A stretch of 64,000 bases of DNA from Trinickia sp. Y13 (GTDB taxonomy: Bacteria; Pseudomonadota; Gammaproteobacteria; Burkholderiales; Burkholderiaceae): positions 1 to 64,000 of the forward strand of contig NZ_JAKWFK010000010.1 in NCBI RefSeq assembly GCF_029522115.1, given 5' to 3'. Positions 45,562 to 54,476 of this stretch are shown piece by piece. Position numbers and translations under genes: made by a program. Position 1 is the stretch's first letter. Each line of letters begins with the position of its first letter. The notes beneath the pieces are model-generated. The model did no database searches and was not told where the DNA came from. It saw only the letters and a program-made list of their open reading frames with translations.

Positions 45562-46467
45562 CTAACGACGCCCTTCGAACAAGTCGCGCTCGCGCGCCAG
45601 GCCCTCGCCGACCACGTCGAAGAAAGCCCGCACTCTAGCGGTGCCTTTGAGATCGGCGTGGGCGACGATCCACAATTCGCCCTCCAACCCCGGGGCGGGC
45701 GAATTCATCGCGCGCACGACCCCGTATTCGCTGTCGCCGAGATAGCACGGCAGCAAGGCCAGCCCGATGCCCGAGCGCGCGGCCACCAATTGATTGACGA
45801 GACTGTTGCTGCGATACACGAACGCGTCGTGAGGCACGACTTGCGATAGCCATTGCGCCGCGGCGATCTGCGTCGTTCCGTACTCCCAGCCGATCAACGC
45901 ATGGCGCTCGAGCCCCGTCACGCTCGAAAGCGATCCGCCGTTCTCGGCCAAATAGCCCGGGGACGCGTAGAACGCCCAAGCGACTTGCGCGAGCCTGCGC
46001 CCCCACAGGTCGCCTTCCTTGGGCCGCACGGGGCGCAATGCGATATCGACCTCGCGTCGCGAGAGATTGAGCACGTGATTGTCGACCACCAATTCGACCA
46101 CGACGCCGGGATGCGTCTGCCGGAACACCGCGAGATGCCGGGTCAAGCGGCTGTACGCCAACGTCTCCGACGAAGTGACGCGCAAGCGGCCGCACAGCCG
46201 ATGGTCGCGGCCCGTCAGATCCCGATCGAGCGCGAGCGCTTCGTCTTCCATGCGCTCGGCGGCCGCCGCCATGCGCTGCCCCGCCTCGGTGGCCTGATAC
46301 ACGCCGCCCGACAAGCGCTCGAAGAGCCGCACGCCGAGACGCGTCTCGAGCGCCTTCAAGCGGCGAAACGCCGTCGAATGATCGACGCTCAACCGCTCGG
46401 CCGCCGCGGTCAAACTGGCCGCGCGGTGCACGGCGAGCACGAGCCTCAGTTCGTTCCAATCGTTCAT
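45562..46467 (-). CDS. LysR-family regulator
   Basis: A 301-residue LysR regulator. The winged helix has SLTAAAERLSVDHSTAFRRL; the effector domain follows from about 90. It is divergent from the GST-GST-SMR operon and is likely its regulator, with a shared promoter at 46468-46601. Confidence 0.88.
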   Translation of the reverse strand: MNDWNELRLVLAVHRAASLTAAAERLSVDHSTAFRRLKALETRLGVRLFERLSGGVYQATEAGQRMAAAAERMEDEALALDRDLTGRDHRLCGRLRVTSSETLAYSRLTRHLAVFRQTHPGVVVELVVDNHVLNLSRREVDIALRPVRPKEGDLWGRRLAQVAWAFYASPGYLAENGGSLSSVTGLERHALIGWEYGTTQIAAAQWLSQVVPHDAFVYRSNSLVNQLVAARSGIGLALLPCYLGDSEYGVVRAMNSPAPGLEGELWIVAHADLKGTARVRAFFDVVGEGLARERDLFEGRR

Positions 46468-46601
46468 GCGCGAACATTAATCGATTGCTTGCGCAAACGC
46501 AATCCGCGATGGCATTTACACAATAGACTTTGCACGTCCGCACACCGTATGCTGGCTCCGTCGTTCATTTCCCGTCAATGCTCAAGATTCAAGAGGCCTC
46601 T

Positions 46602-47228
46602 ATGAAGCTCTATTACTCCGCGGGCGCCTGCTCGCTCTCGCCGCATATCGTCGCCGTGGAAGCGGGCATCGCGGTTCAATTGGAACGCGTGAGCATCAGC
46701 AAAACGCCGCATACCACGGGATCCGGGCTCGATTTTTCGGCCATCAATCCGAACGGTTACGTTCCGGTGCTCGAACTCGACGACGGCACGCTGCTCACCG
46801 AAGGCCCCGCGATCGTGCAGTACCTGGCCGACATGAAGCCGGAGAGCGGCTTGGCGCCGCTGGCGGGAACGGTGGCGCGCACCCGTCTGCAAGCGTGGCT
46901 GAACTTCATCGCCACGGAATTGCACAAGATGTACAGCCCGTGGCTGTTCCACAACGAATACGGCGAGCAGGCGCAAGCCGTCGCGCGCGGCAAGATTGCC
47001 GAGCGGCTCGGCTACGTCGACACGCATTTGGCTGCGAGCGGGCCCTTTCTCATGGGCGAGGCGTTCACGGTGGCCGACGCTTATCTGTTCACCATCGTCA
47101 ATTGGTCGCGGTTCGTCAACGTCGATCTATCCGCCTTCCCGCATCTGCGCGCCTATCTCGAGCAGGTCGGCCGGCGCCCTGCGGTGCGCGAAGCGATGCA
47201 GGCCGAAGGATTGAAGGTGCCCGCATGA
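46602..47228 (+). CDS. Glutathione S-transferase 1 (Beta-class-like)
   Basis: A 208-residue GST with an N-terminal thioredoxin-like domain: MKLYYSAGACSLSPHIVAVE has the conserved Cys region of Beta-class enzymes, INPNGYVPVLELDDG has the cis-Pro, and LLTEGPAIVQYLAD the glutathione-contacting Glu-Gly/Ser turn. The helical C domain begins near 90. It may detoxify electrophiles. The start at 46602 gives the full GST N-terminus. Confidence 0.88.
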   Translation: MKLYYSAGACSLSPHIVAVEAGIAVQLERVSISKTPHTTGSGLDFSAINPNGYVPVLELDDGTLLTEGPAIVQYLADMKPESGLAPLAGTVARTRLQAWLNFIATELHKMYSPWLFHNEYGEQAQAVARGKIAERLGYVDTHLAASGPFLMGEAFTVADAYLFTIVNWSRFVNVDLSAFPHLRAYLEQVGRRPAVREAMQAEGLKVPA

Positions 47229-47935
47229 CTCGGTTATCGGCAAGGCCGGCCTACACGTTGGTGAGCCATCCGCTGTGTCCATACGTGCAGCGCGCCGCAA
47301 TCGTACTCGCCGAAAAAGGCGTGGCCTTCGAGCGACGGTACATCGATCTGGCCGATAAGCCCGCATGGTTTGGAGCTGTGTCGCCGCTCGGCAAGGTTCC
47401 TTTGTTGCTCGTCGATGGGCACGGCGCCGAGGAACCTGCGGTCGTTTTCGAGAGCGCGGTCATTTGCGAATATCTAGAAGACGTCGGCGCGGGCCCCGCG
47501 CTGCATCCGTCGGCAGCGCTGGAGCGCGCGCGGCATCGCAGCTGGATCGAATTCGCGTCGGCGATTCTCGGCGACGTCTGGCATTTGGAGACCGCCGCCG
47601 ACGCTCGCACGTACGAGACGAAGCGCGAGGCCCTGGAAACGAAGTTTGTTCGCGTGGAAGCTGAACTGGGCGACGGTCCGTTGTTTTCCGGTTCCCGAAT
47701 GTGCCTCGTCGACGCGGCATTCGCGCCGATCTTCAGATACTTCGATGTCTTCGATGCGCTCGCGCCCACCGGCGTCTTTGCGCAGACACCGAAAATGGAC
47801 GCTTGGCGGCGCGCGCTGTTCGAAAGACCCAGTGTCAAGGACGCGGTCTTGCCGGGCTATGAGGCGCGTCTGCTTGCATTCCTGACTCGGCATGATGCCT
47901 ATTTGCTCAAGCGCCAGGGAGTGTCCATTCAATGA
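47225..47935 (+). CDS. Glutathione S-transferase 2
   Basis: A 236-residue GST-like protein. N-terminal LVSHPLCPYVQRAAIVLAE has the C-P-Y motif of Omega/Lambda-type thiol-transferases, and SPLGKVPLLLVD and VVFESAVICEYLED the glutathione-binding elements. Its class differs from GST 1. The start overlaps GST 1 by four bases. Confidence 0.86.
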   Translation: MTRLSARPAYTLVSHPLCPYVQRAAIVLAEKGVAFERRYIDLADKPAWFGAVSPLGKVPLLLVDGHGAEEPAVVFESAVICEYLEDVGAGPALHPSAALERARHRSWIEFASAILGDVWHLETAADARTYETKREALETKFVRVEAELGDGPLFSGSRMCLVDAAFAPIFRYFDVFDALAPTGVFAQTPKMDAWRRALFERPSVKDAVLPGYEARLLAFLTRHDAYLLKRQGVSIQ

Positions 47936-48279
47936 GCGCACTGAACGCCATGAGCCAAGGAGCGGCATGGGGGTGGTTGATCGTATCGGGGCTCTGCGAT
48001 GTCGCCTGGGCGGTATCGATGAAATACGCCCAAGGCTACACACGGCTCGGCTGGAGCGCCGTTTCTCTCCTGTTGCTCGCCGCATTCGTCTTTCTGCTGG
48101 GCCGCGTGCTGCAAGTGCTGCCCGTAGGCACGGCGTACGCGGTGTGGACTGGGATCGGCGCGGCAGGAACGGTGCTGGTCGGCATCGTGCTGTTCGGGGA
48201 ACCAGCAGGATGGTTTCGGCTCGGCGGCGTGGCGCTCGTGGTCGCGGGCATCGCCGCATTGAAGATGGCGCCTGCATGA
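47932..48279 (+). CDS. SMR-family small multidrug/guanidinium exporter
   Basis: A 115-residue four-helix SMR protein close to SugE/Gdx: KYAQGYTRLGWSAVSLLLLA, AYAVWTGIGAAGTVLVGI. The position of the essential membrane Glu of SMR transporters (E13/E14) is Asp23 here (GLCDVAWAVSMKY versus GLLEVVWAVGLKY in SugE), which should change proton coupling. It overlaps GST 2 by four bases. Confidence 0.87.
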   Translation: MSALNAMSQGAAWGWLIVSGLCDVAWAVSMKYAQGYTRLGWSAVSLLLLAAFVFLLGRVLQVLPVGTAYAVWTGIGAAGTVLVGIVLFGEPAGWFRLGGVALVVAGIAALKMAPA

Positions 48280-48304
48280 AGCGCAGTTGCTGTCCGCGGC
48301 TATC

Positions 48305-48325
48305 GGCCTCTCCGGAAGAGAGGCC
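48305..48325. terminator. Hairpin between sugE-like gene and phasin
   Basis: GGCCTCTC, five bases, GAGAGGCC gives a perfect 8-bp stem in the 108 bases between convergent stop codons. There is no U-run. Confidence 0.5.
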
Positions 48326-48387
48326 ATCAACCGTGCTCGCGCGGCGCATTGCCTTCCTACCAGCGCGCTGGGCGGGTCTCGCGGCTG

Positions 48388-48894
48388 TTAGCGGCTGTGC
48401 GACGCCAGAGGCTGTGCGGGGCGCGTGCGCGCGCCGGCGACTCGCTCGTCGGCGTCCAGCGCCATACCTTGTGCACGCATCATTGCGCCCACGACTGACT
48501 GCATCGCGTTGTACGCCGTGCCCGAATCAAAGGGCGCGCTCTGTCCAAAACTCGCCGCCCACTGCTCCGAGATGGCGTTGCATTGGTTATGCAGATCGTG
48601 GCCTACCCGGGTCGCGGCTGCCATGAACTGCGAATCGATCTGCCGGACCTGCTCGGCGTAGGTCTGCGCATCCTCGGCGAATTGCCGCGGCATGCCGATC
48701 ACGTCCGTCGCGGCCGAGCTTCGCGACGACGACGTCAGAGCCGCCTGTCCCGCCCCCAACATGGATCGCGATACGGCCAGATTGAGTTGAGTCAGTTTGC
48801 GCAGCCGCTCGAACGCCTCGTTCTGCAAGCTGAAGAGCGCGGGCAAGACGTTCAGGCCGAAGGCGGCCGATTGCTCGATGGTAGTCGTGTTCAT
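48388..48894 (-). CDS. Phasin-family protein
   Basis: A 168-residue phasin: an N-terminal amphipathic section (NVLPALFSLQNEAFERLRKL) and helical repeats with no membrane segment. Phasins coat PHA granules. A PhaR-like palindrome lies at 48994-49008, 100 bases upstream. Confidence 0.78.
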   Translation of the reverse strand: MNTTTIEQSAAFGLNVLPALFSLQNEAFERLRKLTQLNLAVSRSMLGAGQAALTSSSRSSAATDVIGMPRQFAEDAQTYAEQVRQIDSQFMAAATRVGHDLHNQCNAISEQWAASFGQSAPFDSGTAYNAMQSVVGAMMRAQGMALDADERVAGARTRPAQPLASHSR

Positions 48895-48993
48895 TCAATG
48901 CTCCAAAATCGACCCGGCACATGCGTCCAAGGGATTTCGGAGGCGAGTGTCTCGCTACAGATTTGCAGGTCGGAGCGGCGCAGCCACTTCTAA

Positions 48994-49008
48994 TGCTGCA
49001 TCGCAGCA
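48994..49008 (-). promoter_or_regulatory. Candidate PhaR-like operator of the phasin gene
   Basis: TGCTGC, three bases, GCAGCA is a perfect 6+6 palindrome about 100 bases upstream of the phasin. PhaR, the PHA-granule repressor of this group, binds TGC-rich palindromes. The match is by motif only. Confidence 0.45.
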
Positions 49009-49213
49009 AAACACTGTATACCTTTCCTGCCGGATGTACAGCCTTTTCGCCATACGTGGGCGCCTGCCCGAGCGACGGCGGCAAATCCGTCGAAAGCCCT
49101 GGTCGATCCCAAGGCTGCGTGCCGAAAAGGTTCGCGACAGCAAGCCTGAATCGGCGCACACTGCCGGGACATTCGAGCTTTCCTACGAGCATCGATACAA
49201 CGGGAGCAGTGTC
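49009..49213. other. Gap upstream of the small basic protein
   Basis: No gene is supported here. A GGGAG ribosome site for the following small gene lies at 49202. Confidence 0.4.
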
Positions 49214-49354
49214 ATGGCAAAAGGTCAGTTGCGTAGCAATCGAGAAGCGAAGAAACCGAAGCAACCCAAAAAGCCCGCGCCCGTTTGGTCCCCATCCGGG
49301 CCGGGCCCAAGCAACGCGCGGACGAATACTTCGCAAGCGCAGAAAAAGCACTGA
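49214..49354 (+). CDS. Small Lys/Pro-rich conserved protein (46 residues)
   Basis: A 46-residue basic protein: MAKGQLRSNREAKKPKQPKK followed by PAPVWSPSGPGPSN. The opening MAxGQLRSNREAKKPK recurs in many proteobacteria, supporting a real gene. It could bind nucleic acid. No domain is known. Confidence 0.7.
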   Translation: MAKGQLRSNREAKKPKQPKKPAPVWSPSGPGPSNARTNTSQAQKKH

Positions 49355-49569
49355 AGACGAAGGCGACAGGAATCGTCGGGCCGCCTCGATGCCCGACGAT
49401 GTCGTTTCGACCCCTGCTCCTGCCGCTGCCTCTATGATTTGCGCCCGCGCCCACGCGGGAGCAACGCCTTTCATGTCGGTCGGCACTTGTGCCACGCAAC
49501 GACATTCGCTGCATCCGCCTGTCCCTGCCGAGTCCACTCGCCACGCTGAACGGCTTCGCCCGGCCCGCG

Positions 49570-49887
49570 TTACGTTCGCCCGCAGGCCAACCCATAAGCT
49601 TCGAGCATCTCCATCCGGCTGCGCTGGACATCGGGCGGGTTTTCGCAGCGCTCGCTAATCCGTGCCTGATACGCCTTGAAGGCGGGCAGTTGCGTCAATA
49701 CGTCCGCATCGTCGGCGCGGGCGTTCACGAAGACATGCAGGAACGCACAGCCCTCTCTGAAGATCACATAAGAAATGCCTTCGGGCTTGCTCTCTTCAAG
49801 TTCGGCGAATACGGCACGCGCGAGTGCCTCGTTTTCGTCGGCGTATTCGGATTTCGCGGTATATCGTACGACGGTGACGCGTTGCAT
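49570..49887 (-). CDS. Small dimeric alpha/beta-barrel protein
   Basis: A 105-residue protein: MQRVTVVRYTAKSEYADENE is the usual opening of antibiotic-biosynthesis-monooxygenase-like or EthD-like small barrels. ISYVIFREGCAFLHVFV and LTQLPAFKAYQARISERC follow. GAGGAG precedes the ATG. The activity is unknown. Confidence 0.68.
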   Translation of the reverse strand: MQRVTVVRYTAKSEYADENEALARAVFAELEESKPEGISYVIFREGCAFLHVFVNARADDADVLTQLPAFKAYQARISERCENPPDVQRSRMEMLEAYGLACGRT

Positions 49888-50052
49888 TACGCTCTCCTCG
49901 CTGGTCGATCGGCGCACGATTGCGCCGACACCTCATAGACGTCGCCAGTGGGCAAAAGGATTCGCCCAACTATTTTTTTCATCCACGAATCATTCGCCTC
50001 CCGACGAGCGTCTTGTACCGTATGCCGCAATGGAACGAGGAGGACGGCCCAA

Positions 50053-50919
50053 TTGGAATCGGAAGAACTGACAGCATGGATGGCGGAAATGCGGCCGCGC
50101 TTACATCGTTATTGCGCGCGCATGGTGGGCTCGGCATTCGAGGGCGAAGATGTCGTGCAGGAAGCGTTGGTCCACGCACTACAGGCATGGCCTATGGCGG
50201 GTGACATCCGGCAACCGCAAGCATGGCTCATGCGCATCGCCCACAATGCCGCGCTCGATGCCTTGCGCCGCAAGAAGCGTCAGGGCTGGGCCGAGCCCGA
50301 AACGGCGCTCGACGACCTGCCGGACGATGCGGCTGCGGCCGATACGCGCGTGGCGGCGGCGGCGAGCCTCGCCCATTTCATGTATCTCTCTACGATCGAG
50401 CGAGCGGCCGTGTTGTACGCCGACGTGTTCGGCTATTCGCTGATCGAGGCAAGCGATCTGCTGGGGACGAGCGTGGCGGCCATCAAATCCGCATTGCACC
50501 GAGGCCGTACGCGGCTCAAAGCCGTGGCGCAGGCCCCCGTCGATCAGCAGCGGGAAATGAATGACATCGACCGGGAGCGGCTGGCCGCCTACGTTGAACG
50601 CTTCAACGCTCGCGACTTCGATGCGCTGCGCAACCTGTTGTCGGAAGAAGTGCGGACGGACCTAGTTGGGCGCGCGCGAATGACGGGCAGAAAAGACGTC
50701 GGCAAGTATTTCGGACGTTACGAAGAAAATACGGCATGCCGTCTAGCGCTTGGCTGCGCGGAGGGTCGCATGGTGCTGCTTGCGAGCGACCCGACGATCG
50801 GGGCCGGGGTCACCTCCTACGTCATCCTCCTGGGTTGGGACGGCGATCGGCTCGCGAGGATACGCGACTTCCGGTATGCGCCCTATGTCATGGAAGCGCT
50901 CGATGTGCGCTGCGCGTGA
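50053..50919 (+). CDS. ECF sigma factor with SnoaL-like C-terminal domain
   Basis: A 288-residue ECF41/SigJ-type sigma factor. Region 2 (RPRLHRYCARMVGSAFEGED, then VVQEALVHALQAW), region 4 (FGYSLIEASDLLGTSVAAIK) and a SnoaL-like domain of about 110 residues (DRERLAAYVERFNARDFDAL). The TTG start at 50053 follows GAGGAGGAC. In ECF41 sigma factors the C-terminal domain replaces an anti-sigma factor; no separate anti-sigma is adjacent here. Confidence 0.86.
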   Translation: MESEELTAWMAEMRPRLHRYCARMVGSAFEGEDVVQEALVHALQAWPMAGDIRQPQAWLMRIAHNAALDALRRKKRQGWAEPETALDDLPDDAAAADTRVAAAASLAHFMYLSTIERAAVLYADVFGYSLIEASDLLGTSVAAIKSALHRGRTRLKAVAQAPVDQQREMNDIDRERLAAYVERFNARDFDALRNLLSEEVRTDLVGRARMTGRKDVGKYFGRYEENTACRLALGCAEGRMVLLASDPTIGAGVTSYVILLGWDGDRLARIRDFRYAPYVMEALDVRCA

Positions 50920-50976
50920 AACCGCCGTTGCCATGCGAGCAATGGCAAGCGTGCAAGGTGTTGCATTGCCGCGGCC

Positions 50977-51948
50977 TCAACTACGGGATTGCCGCACATC
51001 CGAATCTGCCATTTGCGGATAAGCGTGCGGATAAGCGGCCGAGCACACCGCCGACACTTCAGCGCGAAACCAGCGATGCGCAGGATCGCGATCGAGGCGA
51101 GGATGCCAAATCGCCGAGACGTTGAACGCTGGCACGCGCAGCGGTAACTCGAATGGCCGCACGCCGTTGGCCGCCGCATAGTCAGGCAGAAAGGCATTGC
51201 CCAAACACGAATGCGGGACGACGGCCAGCAGGTCCGATTGACGAGCGAGTTGGATGGCGCTCGTATAGGACGGCACCACGATCGGGACATGGCGCTGCAG
51301 CTCGCTTAGTTCGAGGGCCGCGTCGACCGGATCATCGGCTTGCCCCGTACGAGATATCGCAACATGCGGGTACGCCACCCATCGCTCGAGGCTGACATTA
51401 CCCTCGATCAAAAGCGGATGGCCGACGCCGCACACGCCGACGTAGCGGTCGCGCAAGAGCAACCGCGTACGCACCTCCGGCGCCGAAGTTTTGACGATAC
51501 CGATCTCCAGATCGACGTTGCCCTCCCTGAGCGGCTGCGCATTCCAGTCCGGCTTCGGCGCGAAGCGAAGCTGCACGCCCGGCGCCGCTTGCCGCACCCG
51601 CTCGATCAACGCCGCACCAAGCAGATCGACGAAGCCCTCCCCCGCCCGCACGGTGAAGCGCTGCTCGAGCGTCGCAATCTCGAGCCGAGGGTCCGCTCGG
51701 CCGAGCGCCACCTCCGCTTCGCGGACCAGGGCGGGAATGCGCTGACTCAACTGCTCGGCGTAAGGCGTGAGAACCAGCGTGCGGCCAGCCTGCAATAGCA
51801 GGCGGTCGCCCGTGGCAGCCCGCAGCCGCGCCAACGTGCGGCTCATGGCCGAAACGCTCAGGTCGAGACGTAGCGCGGCTCGCGTAACGCTGCGTTCGCT
51901 CAGCAATGTATCGAGTGCGATCAGGAGATTGAGGTCGACGCGTGACAT
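50977..51948 (-). CDS. LysR-family regulator
   Basis: A 323-residue LysR regulator. MSRVDLNLLIALDTLLSERS and VTRAALRLDLSVSAMSRTL form the winged helix. The start at 51948 is used because longer starts add unrelated residues. It is divergent from the SDR gene, likely its target. Confidence 0.86.
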   Translation of the reverse strand: MSRVDLNLLIALDTLLSERSVTRAALRLDLSVSAMSRTLARLRAATGDRLLLQAGRTLVLTPYAEQLSQRIPALVREAEVALGRADPRLEIATLEQRFTVRAGEGFVDLLGAALIERVRQAAPGVQLRFAPKPDWNAQPLREGNVDLEIGIVKTSAPEVRTRLLLRDRYVGVCGVGHPLLIEGNVSLERWVAYPHVAISRTGQADDPVDAALELSELQRHVPIVVPSYTSAIQLARQSDLLAVVPHSCLGNAFLPDYAAANGVRPFELPLRVPAFNVSAIWHPRLDRDPAHRWFRAEVSAVCSAAYPHAYPQMADSDVRQSRS

Positions 51949-52077
51949 GCCCGCAGCATAGTCGAAAACGATCGATGCATGGCGTTTCGTGCAACCGTCA
52001 ATTGCATCCCAGGCGCCTGGTGCAATTCGATTGCCGTCCGCAAAATTGACGACGTCACTCATGCAAAGGATCGCTCC

Positions 52078-52788
52078 ATGCCCAACGTTTCGACTATCAC
52101 TCCCACCGTCTTGCTGATCGGCGCTTCGCGCGGGCTTGGACACGCGATGGCGGCCGAGTTCGTGAAAAAGGGATGGCATGTCGTGGGCACCGTTCGCACG
52201 GGTCGCCGCACGCAGCTGCACGACTTGGCCGATGCGTTTCCGGGACGCGTCGAGATCGAGACGCTCGACATCACGCTCCCCGAGCAAATCCGCGCGTTGC
52301 GCGAACGCTTGGCCGGACGAATCTTTGACATGCTGTTCGTCAACGCCGGCACCACCAATCCCGACCCGACCCAGACCATAGGAGAAGTGTCGACCGAGGA
52401 TTTCGTGAATCTGATGATCACCAATGCCCTTAGCCCGATGCGCGTGGTCGAATCCTTATCGCCGCTCGTTGCAGCGGAAGGTCTAATCGGGATCATGTCG
52501 TCGGGACAAGGCAGCATCACCGACAACGAAACGGGACAACGAGAGGTCTATCGGGGCAGCAAGGCGGCACTCAATCAGTTCATGCGCAGCTTTGCGGCGC
52601 GCCAAGCGGGGAAACCGCGGCCCATGGTGCTGATGGCGCCCGGCTGGGTGCGCACCGAACTCGGCGGGCCCGAGGGACGATTGTCGATCGAGGAGAGCGT
52701 GCCCGGAGTCGTGAACGTGCTGCTGAGCAAATTGGATCGCCCAGGCTTGGAATACCTCGACTATCGGGGCAGGACCGTTCGCTGGTGA
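52078..52788 (+). CDS. Short-chain dehydrogenase/reductase
   Basis: A 236-residue SDR with cofactor motif G-A-S-R-G-L-G, N-A-G at FVNAGTTN and catalytic Y-R-G-S-K with the upstream Ser in MSSGQGSITDN. The substrate is not predicted. It lies opposite the LysR gene with a 129-base shared promoter. Confidence 0.87.
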   Translation: MPNVSTITPTVLLIGASRGLGHAMAAEFVKKGWHVVGTVRTGRRTQLHDLADAFPGRVEIETLDITLPEQIRALRERLAGRIFDMLFVNAGTTNPDPTQTIGEVSTEDFVNLMITNALSPMRVVESLSPLVAAEGLIGIMSSGQGSITDNETGQREVYRGSKAALNQFMRSFAARQAGKPRPMVLMAPGWVRTELGGPEGRLSIEESVPGVVNVLLSKLDRPGLEYLDYRGRTVRW

Positions 52789-53043
52789 AGGCAATTGGCT
52801 GCGGGCCCTAGCGGTTTCGGCCAGCCGAAAATCGCAGCGGCGTGCGTTTGGAGGCGAGGATGCGCTGGCGCGCTTCGCTCTATCCCAGATGCAAAGCATT
52901 CTCCATGGAACTGGCCCCGGGACGAAATACCCCAGGCCGTAGGTGTCGATATTCCTACAGGGAATGAGCGATGCCGATATTTCGTTTGCGGGGCGCGCCA
53001 GTATCGATGCACCTTAGCCTCAACGCATCTATCGGAGGCAACC
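52789..53043. other. Promoter gap before the FAD oxidoreductase
   Basis: ATTCC-N5-GGAAT at 52951-52965 forms a small palindrome that could be a regulator site. Otherwise no gene is supported. Confidence 0.35.
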
Positions 53044-54366
53044 GTGCGCATCAAGATCGAAAAATTTCCCCAAGTCGATGGCGACCTCGGCTGGCTTGAA
53101 ACTACCCCCGGCTTCACCGCACCGCTCGGCCAACGCGTCAAGGGCGCTCACGCGTTCGACGTGGCCGTAATCGGAGCGGGCTTCACCGGCATTTCCCTCG
53201 CGCTGCGCTTCGCCGAACTGCAACCGTCAGCGCGTATCGCCGTGGTCGATGCGCTGCGCGTTGGCGAAGGCACGTCCGGCCGTAACGCAGGCTTCCTGAT
53301 CGATCTCCCGCATAACCTAGACGGGGGAAAAACAGACGCAAACTATGCGCGCGCGCTCTATCGATTGAACGCATTCGCCATCGATCGCCTACGGGAGTAC
53401 AAGGATCGCTTCGCGATTCCGTTCTGGGACGACGCGGGCAAATATATGTCGGCGCATGAAGAAGAGAACGAGTCCGGCCTCACGAGCTTCGTGAAGATGC
53501 TCAGCGTAGCGGGCTTCGAGTACGAGCAGTTATCGGGCCGCGAGCTCGAAAGGCGTCTCGGCACGAGCTACTATCGATCGGCGGTCTATACCCCCGGAAA
53601 CGTCTTGGTGAATCCCGCCGCGCTCGTGCGCGGCCTGACGAAGGCTTTGCCGAAAAACGTCACGCTATTCGAAAACAGCCCCGTTTCCGGGATCGAATAC
53701 GGCTCGCCGCACCGCTTGCAATTCGTCGGAGGCAGTATCGTTGCCCCCGTCGTCGTGCAAGCCACGAATGCGTTCTCCGAGGAATTCGGCAAGCTGTCAC
53801 GTACGCTCGCTCCGGTCTTCACCTACGCGAGCCTCACGTCAGTGCTGACCGACGAGCAAATCAAGAAGCACTTCAATGGCGTGCGATCATGGGGCACGAC
53901 GTCCGCACACCCCGCGGGCAGCACGGTTCGCTTCACCGTGGACAAAAGGATTTTCGTTCGCAATACGCTCGACTTCCTCCCTGAACTCAAGAGCACGCGT
54001 GCGGGATTGGACAACGCTTGGAAGCAGCATCGGAAATCGTTCGAAGCTCGCTTTCCATTCTTGAAAGACATGCCCTTCGAATACACGTGGGGCGGCATGC
54101 TCGCCATGACACTCAATCATGAGCCCGTGTTTGCGGACGCCGGCGACGGCGTCTATACGATGGGCGGCTGTAATGGCGTCGGGGTGGTGAAAGGCACTTA
54201 TCTCGGCTACTACATGGCGGACCGGATCAACAATATCCAGAGCGAGAACCTGCAATTCATTCAGCAGCATTCCAGCCCCTCGTGGGTTCCGCCCGATCCT
54301 CTTCGAACGATCGGCGCCCGGCTGCGACTTACCCGTGAGTCGGCGGCCGCCGGCGGAGACGTTTAG
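53044..54366 (+). CDS. FAD-dependent oxidoreductase (DAO family)
   Basis: A 440-residue flavoprotein of the glycine/D-amino-acid oxidase or PuuB-like group. The nucleotide motif V-I-G-A-G-F-T-G-I-S is at about 42-51, followed by GEGTSGRNAGFLIDLPH. The GTG start at 53044 has GGAGG upstream. The downstream LysR may control it. The amine substrate is unknown. Confidence 0.86.
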   Translation: MRIKIEKFPQVDGDLGWLETTPGFTAPLGQRVKGAHAFDVAVIGAGFTGISLALRFAELQPSARIAVVDALRVGEGTSGRNAGFLIDLPHNLDGGKTDANYARALYRLNAFAIDRLREYKDRFAIPFWDDAGKYMSAHEEENESGLTSFVKMLSVAGFEYEQLSGRELERRLGTSYYRSAVYTPGNVLVNPAALVRGLTKALPKNVTLFENSPVSGIEYGSPHRLQFVGGSIVAPVVVQATNAFSEEFGKLSRTLAPVFTYASLTSVLTDEQIKKHFNGVRSWGTTSAHPAGSTVRFTVDKRIFVRNTLDFLPELKSTRAGLDNAWKQHRKSFEARFPFLKDMPFEYTWGGMLAMTLNHEPVFADAGDGVYTMGGCNGVGVVKGTYLGYYMADRINNIQSENLQFIQQHSSPSWVPPDPLRTIGARLRLTRESAAAGGDV

Positions 54367-54476
54367 GGCCGGCCGCGTCGCTCGTCCATTCCCTCGGAGA
54401 ATAGCCGGTGCGCGCGTGCCGCGGCGGGCGTACGATGGCATCGGTCGATATCTTCTCCGATGGAATGGATCTTCCC

